Shown here in pieces: positions 51,761 to 61,921 of a stretch of 64,000 bases of DNA. The stretch lies in NCBI RefSeq assembly GCF_900114045.1, contig NZ_FORQ01000002.1:310001-374000 (forward strand), given 5' to 3'. Below the pieces are notes generated by a model. That model saw only the letters and a list, made by a program, of their open reading frames with translations. It was not told the DNA's origin and did not search any database. Origin of the DNA: Kaistella treverensis (GTDB lineage: Bacteria; Bacteroidota; Bacteroidia; Flavobacteriales; Weeksellaceae). Each line of letters begins with the position of its first letter. Within the stretch, counting starts at the first letter, position 1. Both the position numbers and the translations under genes were made by a program.

Positions 51761-53134
51761 TTATTCAACTTCTTCAAAGAATTTCTTTACACTTTCCATA
51801 ATTTTCTGGCCGATGGTCAGTTTGTTGCGTCTTTTTTCGGCGCTTTGCGCGATGTGTTCTTCACGCGTCATCTCTTCCTGCTGCTCAGTTTTTTCCGCTC
51901 CAACCGGTGTTTCGTTTTTCGGTGCTGTTTCGGCATCTTTTTCTTCAACAGGTTGTGGTGCACCTTTTTTATCGCGGATTTTAAGGCTTTCCATCAGCAA
52001 ACCGATAGAAGTTGCGAATTCCGGACCTTTTAAAAGTTGGCTTTTGTCATTCACCACATATTCATTTGCAAAACCGATTCTGCTGTCAAAACCTGTGGTG
52101 TAATTTGCCAATTGCCGAAGATGACGAAGATTGGAACCACCTCCAGTCAATACGATTCCGGCGATCAATTTTTTCTTCTGCTCGAAAGCGCCGTAAGCTT
52201 TAAGTTCAGTGTTCACCATTTCCAGGATTTCTTCAACGCGTGCGTTTACGATTTGCGCCAAAGTTTTTAAAGAAATTTCTTTGTCCGGTCTGCCGTGCAA
52301 ACCTGGAATGGTTACAAAAGTGCTGTCTTTTTCAAGTTCGGGAACTGCAGAGCCGAAATTTACTTTGAGCTTTTCAGCATGTTTTTCAATGATTGAACAA
52401 CCTTCTTTGATATCTTCGGTAATAATGCCGCCACCGTAAGGAATTACGCAAGTATGGCGAATAATATTGTCCTTAAAAATCGCGATATCTGTAGTACCAC
52501 CACCGATATCAACTATCGCAACACCAGCTTCTTTTTCTTCTTTGGTTAAAACCGCTTCAGACGAGGCTAAAGGTTCCAGCGTTAAAGCTTCCATAACTAA
52601 ACCTGCTTCGCGAACACATCTTGCAATGTTTCGGATGCTGCCCATTTGGCCTACAACTACGTGGAAGTTGGCTTCCAGACGGGTTCCGTGCATGCCGATA
52701 GGTTCCTGAATTTCACCCTGTGAATCCACTTTATATTCCTGCGGAAGCACGTGAATAATTTCTTCACCAGGTAACATGACCAACTGTTTTACCTGATCTT
52801 TCAGTCTCTCGATGTCGTCATCCGTGATGTATTGGTCCGGATTTTCGCGCATGATGTAGTCGGAGTGCTGCAGCGATCTGATGTGTTTGCCCGCAATACC
52901 TACCGTAACTTTGTGGATGGGAACTTCGGCGCTGGACTGGGCTTGTGCTACTGCAGACTTGATAGACTGTATGGTTTGCGAAATATTATTCACAATACCT
53001 TTGTGCACACCCAAACTTTTTGCGGTTCCAACGCCGAGGACTTCGATTTTTCCGTGGGCGTTTCGTCGGCCGACAATGGCCACAATCTTTGTGGTACCGA
53101 TGTCTAAGCCTACTGAATACTCGTGATTTTCCAT
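51761..53134 (-). CDS. ftsA: cell division protein FtsA
   Basis: Actin-like protein that ties FtsZ filaments to the membrane. The 457 residues show the phosphate-1 motif VGLDIGTTKIVAIVG (about 8-22), the 1C domain, VAIVDIGGGTTDIAIF (about 205-220, phosphate 2) and the adenosine motif IVLTGGGSNLRHL (about 330). A Glu/Lys-rich linker (about 395-440) leads to the C-terminal amphipathic membrane helix IMESVKKFFEEVE. The gene is between ftsQ and ftsZ, as in most dcw clusters. Confidence 0.96.
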   Translation of the reverse strand: MENHEYSVGLDIGTTKIVAIVGRRNAHGKIEVLGVGTAKSLGVHKGIVNNISQTIQSIKSAVAQAQSSAEVPIHKVTVGIAGKHIRSLQHSDYIMRENPDQYITDDDIERLKDQVKQLVMLPGEEIIHVLPQEYKVDSQGEIQEPIGMHGTRLEANFHVVVGQMGSIRNIARCVREAGLVMEALTLEPLASSEAVLTKEEKEAGVAIVDIGGGTTDIAIFKDNIIRHTCVIPYGGGIITEDIKEGCSIIEKHAEKLKVNFGSAVPELEKDSTFVTIPGLHGRPDKEISLKTLAQIVNARVEEILEMVNTELKAYGAFEQKKKLIAGIVLTGGGSNLRHLRQLANYTTGFDSRIGFANEYVVNDKSQLLKGPEFATSIGLLMESLKIRDKKGAPQPVEEKDAETAPKNETPVGAEKTEQQEEMTREEHIAQSAEKRRNKLTIGQKIMESVKKFFEEVE

Positions 53135-53163
53135 TTTATGTCGATTTGATTTTTAACATTTTC

Positions 53164-54126
53164 TTATTCAACCTTAACCGTGGCTTTGCGCTTGGTCTCA
53201 GTTTTTTTCGGCGTTATAGCGGCTTTTTTTTCTGATTTAGCCTCTGCCACTGTATTTTTTACCGGCTTTTTAGCCGTTTTTTTCGTATTTGCCGAAGTTG
53301 CTGAAACACTGCTTTTCTTTTCAGCCTTTTCTTTTCTCTCCGCTATAACCGGCAATTTTGCCAATTCTTTTTTTCCTACGGAAATAATGCTGTCGTTTTC
53401 CTCGAAAGACGGGTTTAAAGTCGTAACGATTTGATTATCATATTTTAAAGAAACTTTCGTATACTTTTCCGGCGACTGATAAATCAGATATTTATTTACA
53501 AAAGCTTTAAAACCTTTAACTTTCAGGTCGATATTTTCCAGATCACCAATTTCTACCTTAAAGTTTCCTTCGCTGGTTAAAAGGTTATAATCGTTTTTTG
53601 TTTTTGAAACACCGATGAAATATTTCCTGCTGAAATCATCTTTATTTATTTTATTGATGAGTTCTGCAAGCTGCACATATTCAGCCTTTTTCACGTTTCC
53701 TGTAACGAGCATACACGGAAACGAATAGTTTTTCGAAATCGGAAATTCAACGCCTTTTTCATCAACATAGAAATCTTCACCATTTTTATTCAACCGGAAA
53801 GCCGGCACGCGCTGTTTGATATTTAAATTCAGATTTCCGTTGAGGTTTAAATACACATTTGCGCTGTCCACACCCGGAAGCTCGTTCAGTTTTTTTTCAA
53901 GCTCCGGAATATTGATGTCGCCTACTTTCTTCGTAGGATTCGATTTTTTTACGAGCTCTTTTACCTCTTTTTCGTCAATAAAATAAACCGGTTCTTTGGT
54001 TTCCGTCATCTTCACCGAAACTTTTTCCATCGGTTTTTCATTGAATCTTTTCAACGAGAAACTCAACAGAAAACCAAAGATGATTACTGTGACTAAAATT
54101 TTTAATATTCTGAATTTCTTTTTCAT
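53164..54126 (-). CDS. ftsQ: cell division protein FtsQ
   Basis: 320 residues. One N-terminal membrane helix (about 8-24, ILVTVIIFGFLLSFSL) anchors a periplasmic POTRA and beta domain, with IPELEKKLNELPGVDSANVY and LNINIKQRVPAFRL-type sequence near 70-125. After residue 245 the protein ends in a tail of about 70 residues made almost only of Lys, Ala, Ser, Thr and Glu, an unusual extension. The start overlaps murC by four bases. FtsQ links early and late divisome proteins through FtsB/FtsL. Confidence 0.92.
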   Translation of the reverse strand: MKKKFRILKILVTVIIFGFLLSFSLKRFNEKPMEKVSVKMTETKEPVYFIDEKEVKELVKKSNPTKKVGDINIPELEKKLNELPGVDSANVYLNLNGNLNLNIKQRVPAFRLNKNGEDFYVDEKGVEFPISKNYSFPCMLVTGNVKKAEYVQLAELINKINKDDFSRKYFIGVSKTKNDYNLLTSEGNFKVEIGDLENIDLKVKGFKAFVNKYLIYQSPEKYTKVSLKYDNQIVTTLNPSFEENDSIISVGKKELAKLPVIAERKEKAEKKSSVSATSANTKKTAKKPVKNTVAEAKSEKKAAITPKKTETKRKATVKVE

Positions 54127-55484
54127 TCGTTCTTAGAAAGCCATTCTACAATTCCGTCGTACAAAGTGTCGATATTTCCGGCACCAACCGTCAGCAAAAC
54201 GTCGAAATCCTTTTCTTTTATTTTGTCAAAAGCGTCCGCCAGGGTGGAAACTTCTTTATTTTTAAGTTCTATTTTTTCCGATAACCAGTCGGAAGTTATT
54301 CCTTCGAAATTTTCCGGAAGTTCACGCGCCGGATAAATATCAAGCAAAATCAATTCTTCTGCTTTAGCCAAACTGTCCGCAAAACCATCCGCAAAATCAC
54401 GCGTTCTGCTGAAAAGATGTGGCTGAAAAACCACCAATAATTTTTTTTCAGGATAAAAAGTTTTTATCGAGCCAATTACCGCGTTTAATTCAGTTGGATG
54501 ATGCGCGTAATCATCGATATAAATTTTCCCGCTTGTGAACTGATGTTTGGTGTAACGTCTTTTAATTCCTTTAAAACTGGCAATTCCAGATTTTAAAGTT
54601 TCGAAATCCACACCGTAAGAGTTTAATAAAGCAATCGCCGCGGTGGCATTTTCTACATTATGAATTCCCGGAATTTCCCATAAAAAACCCGGAATTTTTG
54701 TATCGCAGTGATGAAAATCAAACGAAATTTTATCGCCTGACTCGTGGATATTATCCGAATAAAAATCTGCTTCTTCATTTACAGCGTACGTTTTCGCGTC
54801 ACGACCGATGTTAATTCCTTTTCGTACAAAAAGCTGCTGTTCTTTCGGAACTAAATCTGCAAAATCCTGAAAACCTTTCTGAATCGTCGCATTGTCGCCA
54901 TAAATATCGAGATGATCGGCATCCGTTGAGGTTATTACCGCCCAATCCGGTGAAAGCGTAAGGAAACTTCTGTCGTATTCATCAGCTTCAACCACTGAAA
55001 TTTCGTCTCCGTTGAAGAAAAAATTCGATTTAAAATTTTCGGCAATTCCGCCTAAAAAACATGAAAATGGCAAATTTGCTTCTTTGCAAAGATGTGCCAC
55101 CAAAGATGAAGTCGTGGTTTTTCCGTGCGTTCCGGCAATTGCAATGCTTTTGGTTTTTTCGGTAATCATGCCGAGAACTTTCGCTCTTTTTAAAATATCA
55201 AAATTTTGGGCGTTAAAATGGCTTAAAATTTCTAATTTCTTAATTGCAGGCGTATAAATGACCAAAGTATTTTCCGCTGTTAAACCGTTGATTTTTTCAT
55301 TAATTACATCTTCAAAAACAATATCAATTCCTTCGGAAATTAGCGCCTGTGTTAATTTCGTTGGCATCTTATCATAACCCAGGACCTTTTTTCCGGACGC
55401 ATTGAAATAGCGCGCCAAAGCACTCATCCCGATGCCGCCGATTCCCACGAAGTAGAAGTTCTGATAAGTGGTTAAAGGATTCAT
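54123..55484 (-). CDS. murC: UDP-N-acetylmuramate--L-alanine ligase MurC
   Basis: Adds L-alanine to UDP-MurNAc, the first peptide-forming step. The 453 residues carry YFVGIGGIGMSALARYF (about 11-27), the ATP loop GTHGKTTTSS (118-127), EADEYDRSFL (about 165-174) and DDYAHHPTELNA (about 335). This standard loop separates it from the Mpl-like ligase at 8977-10353. It overlaps both ftsQ and murG by four bases, so translation is likely coupled along this part of the cluster. Confidence 0.96.
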   Translation of the reverse strand: MNPLTTYQNFYFVGIGGIGMSALARYFNASGKKVLGYDKMPTKLTQALISEGIDIVFEDVINEKINGLTAENTLVIYTPAIKKLEILSHFNAQNFDILKRAKVLGMITEKTKSIAIAGTHGKTTTSSLVAHLCKEANLPFSCFLGGIAENFKSNFFFNGDEISVVEADEYDRSFLTLSPDWAVITSTDADHLDIYGDNATIQKGFQDFADLVPKEQQLFVRKGINIGRDAKTYAVNEEADFYSDNIHESGDKISFDFHHCDTKIPGFLWEIPGIHNVENATAAIALLNSYGVDFETLKSGIASFKGIKRRYTKHQFTSGKIYIDDYAHHPTELNAVIGSIKTFYPEKKLLVVFQPHLFSRTRDFADGFADSLAKAEELILLDIYPARELPENFEGITSDWLSEKIELKNKEVSTLADAFDKIKEKDFDVLLTVGAGNIDTLYDGIVEWLSKNE

Positions 55485-56599
55485 GATGATTGAATATTTA
55501 AAATTGAGATGATTTCGTCAACTATTTGTTCTGTTGCCAAAGGCTTCGCAAAAAACTGCAGATTTCCGCTCATTTCGCGGCGTAAATTTTCATTTCCACA
55601 CAATTCCATCAAGGTCTTCCAGAACTTTTCTGTCATTTCCGAATCTTTTACCATTTTAGCGGCGTTTTTTTCTACCAGCGTTTCCGCATTTTTGGTTTGA
55701 TGATCTTCGGCTGCAAAAGGAAAAGGTACCAAAAGCAAAGGTTTTTGCGCCATTGCCAACTCCGAAATCGCAATCGCGCCGGCGCGTGACACAATTATAT
55801 CAGCAGCGGAATAAGCCAGCGCCATATCTGAAATAAATTCTTTTAAGAAAATTTGGCCCTTATAAGCGGTAATTTTTTCGTTTTGGCTTAAATTCTTAAA
55901 ATCACGTTTTCCGGTTTGCCAGATCAGCTGGTAACCGTTTTCTATCACTTTACCGAGGTTTTCCTGCCAGCCATTATTTAAAGTTCTGGAACCTAAAGAA
56001 CCACCAACCGAAAGTATCGTCAGTTTTTCGGGGTTTAAACCGAGTTTTTTCTTTGCTTCCACAGTTTCTTCAAGATCGGTAATGATATTTTTCCGGATGG
56101 GATTTCCGAAAAAAAAGGTCTTTGAACGCGGAAAAAAATGGTTCATCGCCGGATAAGCCGTGAAAACTGCTTTTGCTTTTCGAGCCAGGAAAATATTGGT
56201 TTTCCCGGGCAAGGAATTCTGTTCCTGAACAAAAATCGGAATATCCGAAGTTGCCGCCATATAAAGCGCTGGCCCACTTGCAAAGCCGCCAGTTCCGATA
56301 GCAAAATCGGGCTTGAATTCTTTAATGGTTTTACGCGCTTTTGCTAAACTGGAAATCAATTTATAAGGTAATTTGAAATTATTCAGAAGATTTCCGCGGT
56401 CGAATCCGGCGATATTTAAACCGACGATTTTAAAACCGGCTTGCGGAACTTTTTCCATTTCCATTTTGCCTTCGGCACCGATGAACAGAAATTCTGCTGT
56501 CGGAAACCGTTTCTGGATTTCCTGCGCAAGGGCAATGGCCGGGAAGATATGTCCTCCGGTTCCGCCGCCGCTCATCAGAATTTTTAATGTTTTGCTCAT
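55481..56599 (-). CDS. murG: UDP-GlcNAc transferase MurG (lipid II synthesis)
   Basis: Transfers GlcNAc to lipid I on the cytoplasmic face of the membrane. It has 372 residues from MSKTLKILM. An in-frame ATG 15 bases upstream lies inside ftsW, and the chosen start follows the ftsW stop by one base. GGGTGGHIFPAIALAQ is near the N-terminus, GTGGFASGPALYMAA near 104, SVGGSLGSRTLN in the second domain, and IVSRAGAIAISELA with the donor-binding region near 273. Confidence 0.96.
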   Translation of the reverse strand: MSKTLKILMSGGGTGGHIFPAIALAQEIQKRFPTAEFLFIGAEGKMEMEKVPQAGFKIVGLNIAGFDRGNLLNNFKLPYKLISSLAKARKTIKEFKPDFAIGTGGFASGPALYMAATSDIPIFVQEQNSLPGKTNIFLARKAKAVFTAYPAMNHFFPRSKTFFFGNPIRKNIITDLEETVEAKKKLGLNPEKLTILSVGGSLGSRTLNNGWQENLGKVIENGYQLIWQTGKRDFKNLSQNEKITAYKGQIFLKEFISDMALAYSAADIIVSRAGAIAISELAMAQKPLLLVPFPFAAEDHQTKNAETLVEKNAAKMVKDSEMTEKFWKTLMELCGNENLRREMSGNLQFFAKPLATEQIVDEIISILNIQSS

Positions 56600-56600
56600 C

Positions 56601-57824
56601 TTATGCAATGTCATTTATTTCTTCGATACTCTGTTTTTTACCCATTCCTTCTTCATCATACACCTGGATTCTGGAACTTACGTTTAAGATAATTCCGAGC
56701 TGGATATAGGTTACCAACATCGACGTTCCACCGTAACTTATCAGCGGTAGCGGTTGTCCCGTCACCGGAATTAAATTAATAGCCACTGCAATATTAACTG
56801 CAAGCTGCACGAAAATCATCGTGCCGAGACTCAGCACCAGTAAACTTCCGAAAAAAGCCGGCATTTTGCTGGCGATCATCACAATTCGGATGATCATTAT
56901 TAAATACAGCGCGATTAAAAACGTGGCGCCAATAAAACCATATTCTTCGACGATAATTGCAAAAATAAAATCGGACGCTGACTGTGGAAGCATTTGTTTC
57001 AAAGCGCTTTTCCCGGGTCCCATTCCAGCAATTCCACCATGAACAATAGCAGCTTTCGCCTGCATGATCTGGTAATTTTTTGCTTTGTCGGCTTCGTCTT
57101 CAACCTGACTTTCTTTTTTGGTAAAAGTTTCCACGCGGCTCATCCAGGTGTGAACACGGTTACTTCCGATTAAATCGGTTTTTAAAGCCAAAAACATGAA
57201 AATTCCGATCACCACTGAAGATAATCCGACAAAACCAAATATATATTTACGGTCCAGCTGGCCAACCAACATTACGATCATCGAAACCATTAAAATCATT
57301 AAAGCCGTGGAACCGTTATCTTTTGCTACAAGACCAAAAACCAGCAAAACAGGCCCGAAAACGTAGAATATATTTTCGATCGGTAGGCGCTGTCTTTTTA
57401 TTTTTTTGGTTAAATATCTGCAGAGATAAATTACCAACATCAGATAGGCAAACGACGAAGGCTGAAAGGAAATCGGAGTGCCCGGAATTTTTAACCAACG
57501 CGAAGCTGAAGCTCCGTCAATTGTCTGCCCCGAAACCATAGTCAGTAGAAGTAAAACCACTGTTAATGCTAACAAAATACTGCTGAGCTTGCCGATATAT
57601 TCGTATTTTACAACACCCACAAACCGCATAATCACCAGACCAAGCACCACGAAAAAAGTGTGCTTGATGAGGTGCGAAGTGGTAGTTCCGCTGTTTACAA
57701 TATATTCCAAATTAGAACTGGCGGAATAGACGGGAAATATGGAGAAGAACGAAATCAGTAATATTACGCTCCACAGCACTTTATCGCCTTTTAGCAGTTC
57801 GAATTTGTTATCGCTGTCCTGCAT
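56601..57824 (-). CDS. ftsW: septal peptidoglycan polymerase FtsW
   Basis: SEDS-family glycosyltransferase that polymerises lipid II at the septum with FtsI. The 407 residues have about ten membrane segments. LKIPGTPISFQPSSFAYLML matches the family motif around transmembrane 3-4, and the catalytic-Asp loop region holds GPGKSALKQMLPQSASDFIF. The end carries PVTGQPLPLISYGGTSML, the SEDS signature. It lies 2 bases after murD and next to murG. Confidence 0.95.
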   Translation of the reverse strand: MQDSDNKFELLKGDKVLWSVILLISFFSIFPVYSASSNLEYIVNSGTTTSHLIKHTFFVVLGLVIMRFVGVVKYEYIGKLSSILLALTVVLLLLTMVSGQTIDGASASRWLKIPGTPISFQPSSFAYLMLVIYLCRYLTKKIKRQRLPIENIFYVFGPVLLVFGLVAKDNGSTALMILMVSMIVMLVGQLDRKYIFGFVGLSSVVIGIFMFLALKTDLIGSNRVHTWMSRVETFTKKESQVEDEADKAKNYQIMQAKAAIVHGGIAGMGPGKSALKQMLPQSASDFIFAIIVEEYGFIGATFLIALYLIMIIRIVMIASKMPAFFGSLLVLSLGTMIFVQLAVNIAVAINLIPVTGQPLPLISYGGTSMLVTYIQLGIILNVSSRIQVYDEEGMGKKQSIEEINDIA

Positions 57825-57826
57825 TT

Positions 57827-59173
57827 TTAGTTGAGGATTTTTTCATTATTTTTTAAAACTTCGCTTTTAAACTGGTTGCCGCGGTCTTCGTAATTATCGA
57901 AAAGGTCGAAACTCGCGCAGCAAGGTGATAAAAGTACGGTATCACCTTCTGTAGCTAAAGATTTTGAAACTTTTATCGCTTCCGCCATGCTGGAAGTGCT
58001 GTAAATCAAATCTTTTTTATCCTTGAAAAAGTCGATAATTTTCTGGTTATCAATTCCTAAGCACACAATTGCTTTTACTTTTCTTTTCACCAAATCTTCA
58101 ATTTCCGTGTAATCATTTCCTTTATCAACGCCACCCACGATCCAAACTGTGGGCTGATTCATACTTTCGAGCGCGAAATATGACGCATTTACGTTCGTTG
58201 CCTTGCTGTCATTAATGAAAGTCACGCCGTTGATTTTCGCAGCCTGCTCCAAACGGTGTTCAACCGCCTGGAATGTCATTAAAGAATTTCGTATACTTTC
58301 ATTGCTGATATGCAGGATCTTACTAGCAATTGAAGCTGCCAGGCTGTTTGCAATATTGTGATTTCCAACCAAGGCGAGTTCCGCGATTTTCATTGAAAAT
58401 TCTTCCTCTATTTTCACCACAATTTTGTCTTTATTTATAAAGCCTCCCTCCGGAAGTTTTTCGTGAGTTGAAAACGGAATTTTGGTTGCATTAATGGCCA
58501 ATTTTTCCAAAATTTTCATGCTCATTTCATCATCTTTATTGTAGATGAAAAAATTATCGTTCTCCTGGTTTTCCGCGATGCGGAACTTTGCAAGTGCGTA
58601 CTCGTCGTAGTTGTAATTATACTGGTCCAGATGGTCTTTGCTTAAATTCAATAAAAGCGAGATAAAAGGCCGAAAATTTTGAATGTCATCAAGCTGAAAG
58701 GAACTTACTTCCAGAACGTAATAGTCGAAGTTTTCATCAGCAACCTGGCGTGCAAAACTTTTTCCGATGTTTCCAGCCAATCCAACTTTTAAATCGTCGT
58801 TTTTCAGGATGTGATAAATAAGCGATGTCGTGGTAGTTTTTCCGTTGCTTCCGGTTATTGCGATGATTTTTGCTGTGGTAAATTCTGCTGCAAATTCAAT
58901 TTCAGATGATAAACGAATTCCTTTCTGGTTGATTTTATAAATAATTTCAGCCTTTTTCGGAATTCCGGGCGATTTTATAACCCAATCTGCTTTTAAAATC
59001 CGTGCTTCATCGTGTTTACCTTCTTCAAACTCAATTTCAGCATCGATAAGCTGTTTTTTGTATTCATCTTTAATCACACCTTTATCCGAAAGAAAAACAT
59101 TCAAGCCTTTCTTCTTTGCCAAATATGCTGCGCCTACACCACTTTCCCCGCCACCTAAAACAACTATTTTCAT
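57827..59173 (-). CDS. murD: UDP-MurNAc-L-alanine--D-glutamate ligase MurD
   Basis: Adds D-glutamate to UDP-MurNAc-L-Ala. The 448 residues have the N-terminal UDP-binding GGGESGVGAAYLAKKKG, the ATP loop GSNGKTTTTSLI (108-119), the Mur motif DHLDQYNYNYDEYA, INDSKATNVNAS (about 318) and LSPCCASFDLFDNYEDRG near the C-terminus, all typical of MurD. It is 5 bases after mraY and 2 bases before ftsW. Confidence 0.96.
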   Translation of the reverse strand: MKIVVLGGGESGVGAAYLAKKKGLNVFLSDKGVIKDEYKKQLIDAEIEFEEGKHDEARILKADWVIKSPGIPKKAEIIYKINQKGIRLSSEIEFAAEFTTAKIIAITGSNGKTTTTSLIYHILKNDDLKVGLAGNIGKSFARQVADENFDYYVLEVSSFQLDDIQNFRPFISLLLNLSKDHLDQYNYNYDEYALAKFRIAENQENDNFFIYNKDDEMSMKILEKLAINATKIPFSTHEKLPEGGFINKDKIVVKIEEEFSMKIAELALVGNHNIANSLAASIASKILHISNESIRNSLMTFQAVEHRLEQAAKINGVTFINDSKATNVNASYFALESMNQPTVWIVGGVDKGNDYTEIEDLVKRKVKAIVCLGIDNQKIIDFFKDKKDLIYSTSSMAEAIKVSKSLATEGDTVLLSPCCASFDLFDNYEDRGNQFKSEVLKNNEKILN

Positions 59174-59178
59174 TTTTT

Positions 59179-60420
59179 TTATCTGACTTTAAGAGTAATT
59201 AAACATATAATCGCGAACAAAACCCCGATAATCACCATGCGGTTCACGATTTTGCTTTCGTGATAACCTTCTTTCTGATAATGATGATGAAGCGGCGACA
59301 TTTTAAACAGTCTGTTATTTTGTGCGTATTCTAAGCCGTATTTTCTTTTTCGATATTTAAAAACCGCAACCTGCAGCATGACTGACAGGTTTTCAATTAA
59401 GAATATTCCGCATAAAACCGGGATCAAAAGTTCCTTTCGTAAAATAATGGCAAGAACTGCGATAACGCCGCCGAGCATTAAACTTCCGGTATCGCCCATA
59501 AAAACCTGCGCCGGGTAGGTATTGTACCAAAAAAATCCGATAACTGCCCCGACAAGTGCCAGCGTGAAAATAGTAGTTTCACCCATATTTGGGAGGAACA
59601 TGATATTCAGATAATCTGCGAAAATAATATTCCCCGATAAATAGGCAAAAAAGGCGAGTGTCAGCAGTATGACGACGCTGGTTCCGGCCGCAAGCCCGTC
59701 GATTCCATCGGTAATATTGGCGCCGTTCGAAACCGCGGTTACAATGAAAATTACAATCGGGATGAAAACAATCCAAGCCCATTCCTGCGCGTCTTCCGGT
59801 GTCATCCAGAATAAAAGCCCGCTATAATCAAATTCATTATTTTTCACAAACGGAACGGTAGAAAATGTGGATTTTTCAGTTTTCATAAAGTTTGCTTCCA
59901 CGTTATTGCGGTTTACTTCTTTTGCGTCAGCATATTTCCGCTGCACTGTAATATCTTGGTGAAAGTACATGGTAACACCGACAATCAGCCCTAAACCGAC
60001 CTGTCCGATTACTTTAAACTTTCCGCTTAAACCGTCCTTATTTTTCTTTATTTTCTTCAGATAATCATCAATAAAACCAATTGCGCCCATCCAAACAACA
60101 GAAACAATGAGTAAAATGATGTAGATATTTAAAATTTTGGTAAAGAGCAAAACCGGAATCAGTGTCGCAAAAATGATGATTAAACCACCCATTGTCGGTG
60201 TACCTTCTTTCTGCTTTTGTCCCTCTAAACCTAAATCGCGCACGAGTTCGCCCATCTGTTTTTTTCGGAGGTAATTGATGATTTTTTTACCAAAAACCAA
60301 TGCAATAATCAGCGATAATAGTACCGACATCCCCGCCCGGAACGAGATGAATTTAAACATACCCATTCCCGGAACGTGAATTCCGTGAGCGGTCAGATAT
60401 TCGAATAGGTAATATAACAT
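59179..60420 (-). CDS. mraY: phospho-MurNAc-pentapeptide transferase MraY
   Basis: Transfers phospho-MurNAc-pentapeptide to undecaprenyl phosphate to form lipid I. The 413 residues have about ten membrane segments. [15 protein letters not shown] (about 72-86), [17 protein letters not shown] (about 115) with the catalytic Asp pair, [12 protein letters not shown] (about 235) and [11 protein letters not shown] (about 310) are intact. The conserved [11 protein letters not shown] motif is near the end. It is about 50 residues longer than E. coli MraY because of a loop at about 160-215 ([15 protein letters not shown] onward), a common Bacteroidota feature. Confidence 0.96.
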   Translation of the reverse strand: MLYYLFEYLTAHGIHVPGMGMFKFISFRAGMSVLLSLIIALVFGKKIINYLRKKQMGELVRDLGLEGQKQKEGTPTMGGLIIIFATLIPVLLFTKILNIYIILLIVSVVWMGAIGFIDDYLKKIKKNKDGLSGKFKVIGQVGLGLIVGVTMYFHQDITVQRKYADAKEVNRNNVEANFMKTEKSTFSTVPFVKNNEFDYSGLLFWMTPEDAQEWAWIVFIPIVIFIVTAVSNGANITDGIDGLAAGTSVVILLTLAFFAYLSGNIIFADYLNIMFLPNMGETTIFTLALVGAVIGFFWYNTYPAQVFMGDTGSLMLGGVIAVLAIILRKELLIPVLCGIFLIENLSVMLQVAVFKYRKRKYGLEYAQNNRLFKMSPLHHHYQKEGYHESKIVNRMVIIGVLFAIICLITLKVR

Positions 60421-60445
60421 GGTTTATAATTTTCTCTTCAATAAT

Positions 60446-61906
60446 TTACTTTGACATCAATCTTGCCAGTTCTAAAATGGTTTCCTGATCATCAAAATGG
60501 TGTTTTACGCCATTTATTTCCTGATAAGTTTCGTGACCTTTTCCGGCAACTACCACAATATCTTTTGGTTCCGCGAATTTTATCGCCATTTTAATCGCTT
60601 CTCTACGATCCGGAATTGAAGTGTATTTGCTGAAAAACTGCGGCTCTACACCAGCTTCAATTTCTTTGATGATTTCCGCAGGATCTTCGGTTCTCGGATT
60701 ATCCGACGTGATAATTGCGAGCGTAGATTTTTTGGTTGCTATTTTGCCCATTTTTGGTCTTTTAACTACATCGCGGTCGCCGCCACACCCGAAAACGGTG
60801 ATCAATCTTTCGTTTTTTGTACGGATTTCATTGATGGAATCCAGAATATTTTCCAAAGCATCCGGCGTATGAGCATAATCCACGACGAAGAAAATTCCGC
60901 CGTCGGATTTGAAGGTTTCAAACCGGCCTTTTACGCGTGTCAGTTGCGAAATAGCCGGTAAAATATCATCCGCATGAAAGCCACATTCAACAGCAACAGC
61001 ATAAGCAAGCAATAAGTTGTACGCGTTGAATTTTCCAGTTAAAGTTGTCCAGAATTCCTTTCCGTTAAAGTTCAGCAGCATTCCGTTAAAATCAACTTCG
61101 GTAATTTTACCATGGAAATCTGCCATCGATTTCATAGCAAAAGTTTTCTTTTCAGCCTTCGTATTTTGAAGCATCACCAACCCGTTTTTGTCATCAACAT
61201 TGGTAATTGCAATAGCTTCGGAACTTAATTCATCAAAAAATCTTTTTTTGGTTTTAATGTATTCGTCGAAAGTTTTATGATAATCGAGATGATCGTGGGT
61301 GATATTGGTAAATCCTGCAATTTTGAACTGCAAACCTTCGGTCCGGTATTGATGAATGCCGTGTGAAGAAACTTCCATGAAAGCATATTCACAACCTTCA
61401 TACACCGCTTGTGACAAAATCTGGTTTAAGCGGATAATGTCAGGCGTGGTGTGTGTGGACGGAATTATTTCTTCATCGATGCGATATTCCACCGTGGAAA
61501 TTAAAGCGCTTTTAAAGCCCAGAATTTTAAAAATATCGAAAAGCAGAGTAGTGGTAGAAGTTTTTCCGTTGGTTCCGGTAATACCGATAAGATTGAGTTT
61601 TGCTGAAGGATTTCCGTAAAAATTTGCCGCTAAAAGGCCTAAAATTTTCGCAGAATTTTTAACTGAAATATACGTGATTTCTTCATGTAAATCTTTCGGT
61701 AAATCTTCGCAGACAATAGCTTTTGCACCATTTTCGATTGCAGCATTAATGAAATCATGACCGTCAGAAACCGTTCCTTTAACCGCCACGTACATCGAGT
61801 TTTCCACTGCTTTTCGGCTGTCGAATGTTAAATCTGAAATATTCAGGTCCTTAGCACCGAAAATTTCTAGATGGGGAACTCTGTTTAAAACTTCTTCTAA
61901 TTTCAT
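60446..61906 (-). CDS. murE: UDP-MurNAc-tripeptide synthetase MurE (meso-DAP type)
   Basis: Adds the third amino acid of the stem peptide. The 486 residues have the ATP loop GTNGKTSTTTLL (111-122), the HDHLDYHKTFDEY motif, and DNPRTEDP at about 402. DNPR is the signature that selects meso-diaminopimelate rather than lysine, so the peptidoglycan is probably DAP-type. It is 25 bases upstream of mraY and 15 bases after ftsI. Confidence 0.96.
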   Translation of the reverse strand: MKLEEVLNRVPHLEIFGAKDLNISDLTFDSRKAVENSMYVAVKGTVSDGHDFINAAIENGAKAIVCEDLPKDLHEEITYISVKNSAKILGLLAANFYGNPSAKLNLIGITGTNGKTSTTTLLFDIFKILGFKSALISTVEYRIDEEIIPSTHTTPDIIRLNQILSQAVYEGCEYAFMEVSSHGIHQYRTEGLQFKIAGFTNITHDHLDYHKTFDEYIKTKKRFFDELSSEAIAITNVDDKNGLVMLQNTKAEKKTFAMKSMADFHGKITEVDFNGMLLNFNGKEFWTTLTGKFNAYNLLLAYAVAVECGFHADDILPAISQLTRVKGRFETFKSDGGIFFVVDYAHTPDALENILDSINEIRTKNERLITVFGCGGDRDVVKRPKMGKIATKKSTLAIITSDNPRTEDPAEIIKEIEAGVEPQFFSKYTSIPDRREAIKMAIKFAEPKDIVVVAGKGHETYQEINGVKHHFDDQETILELARLMSK

Positions 61907-61921
61907 ATTTGTTTACAGAAA

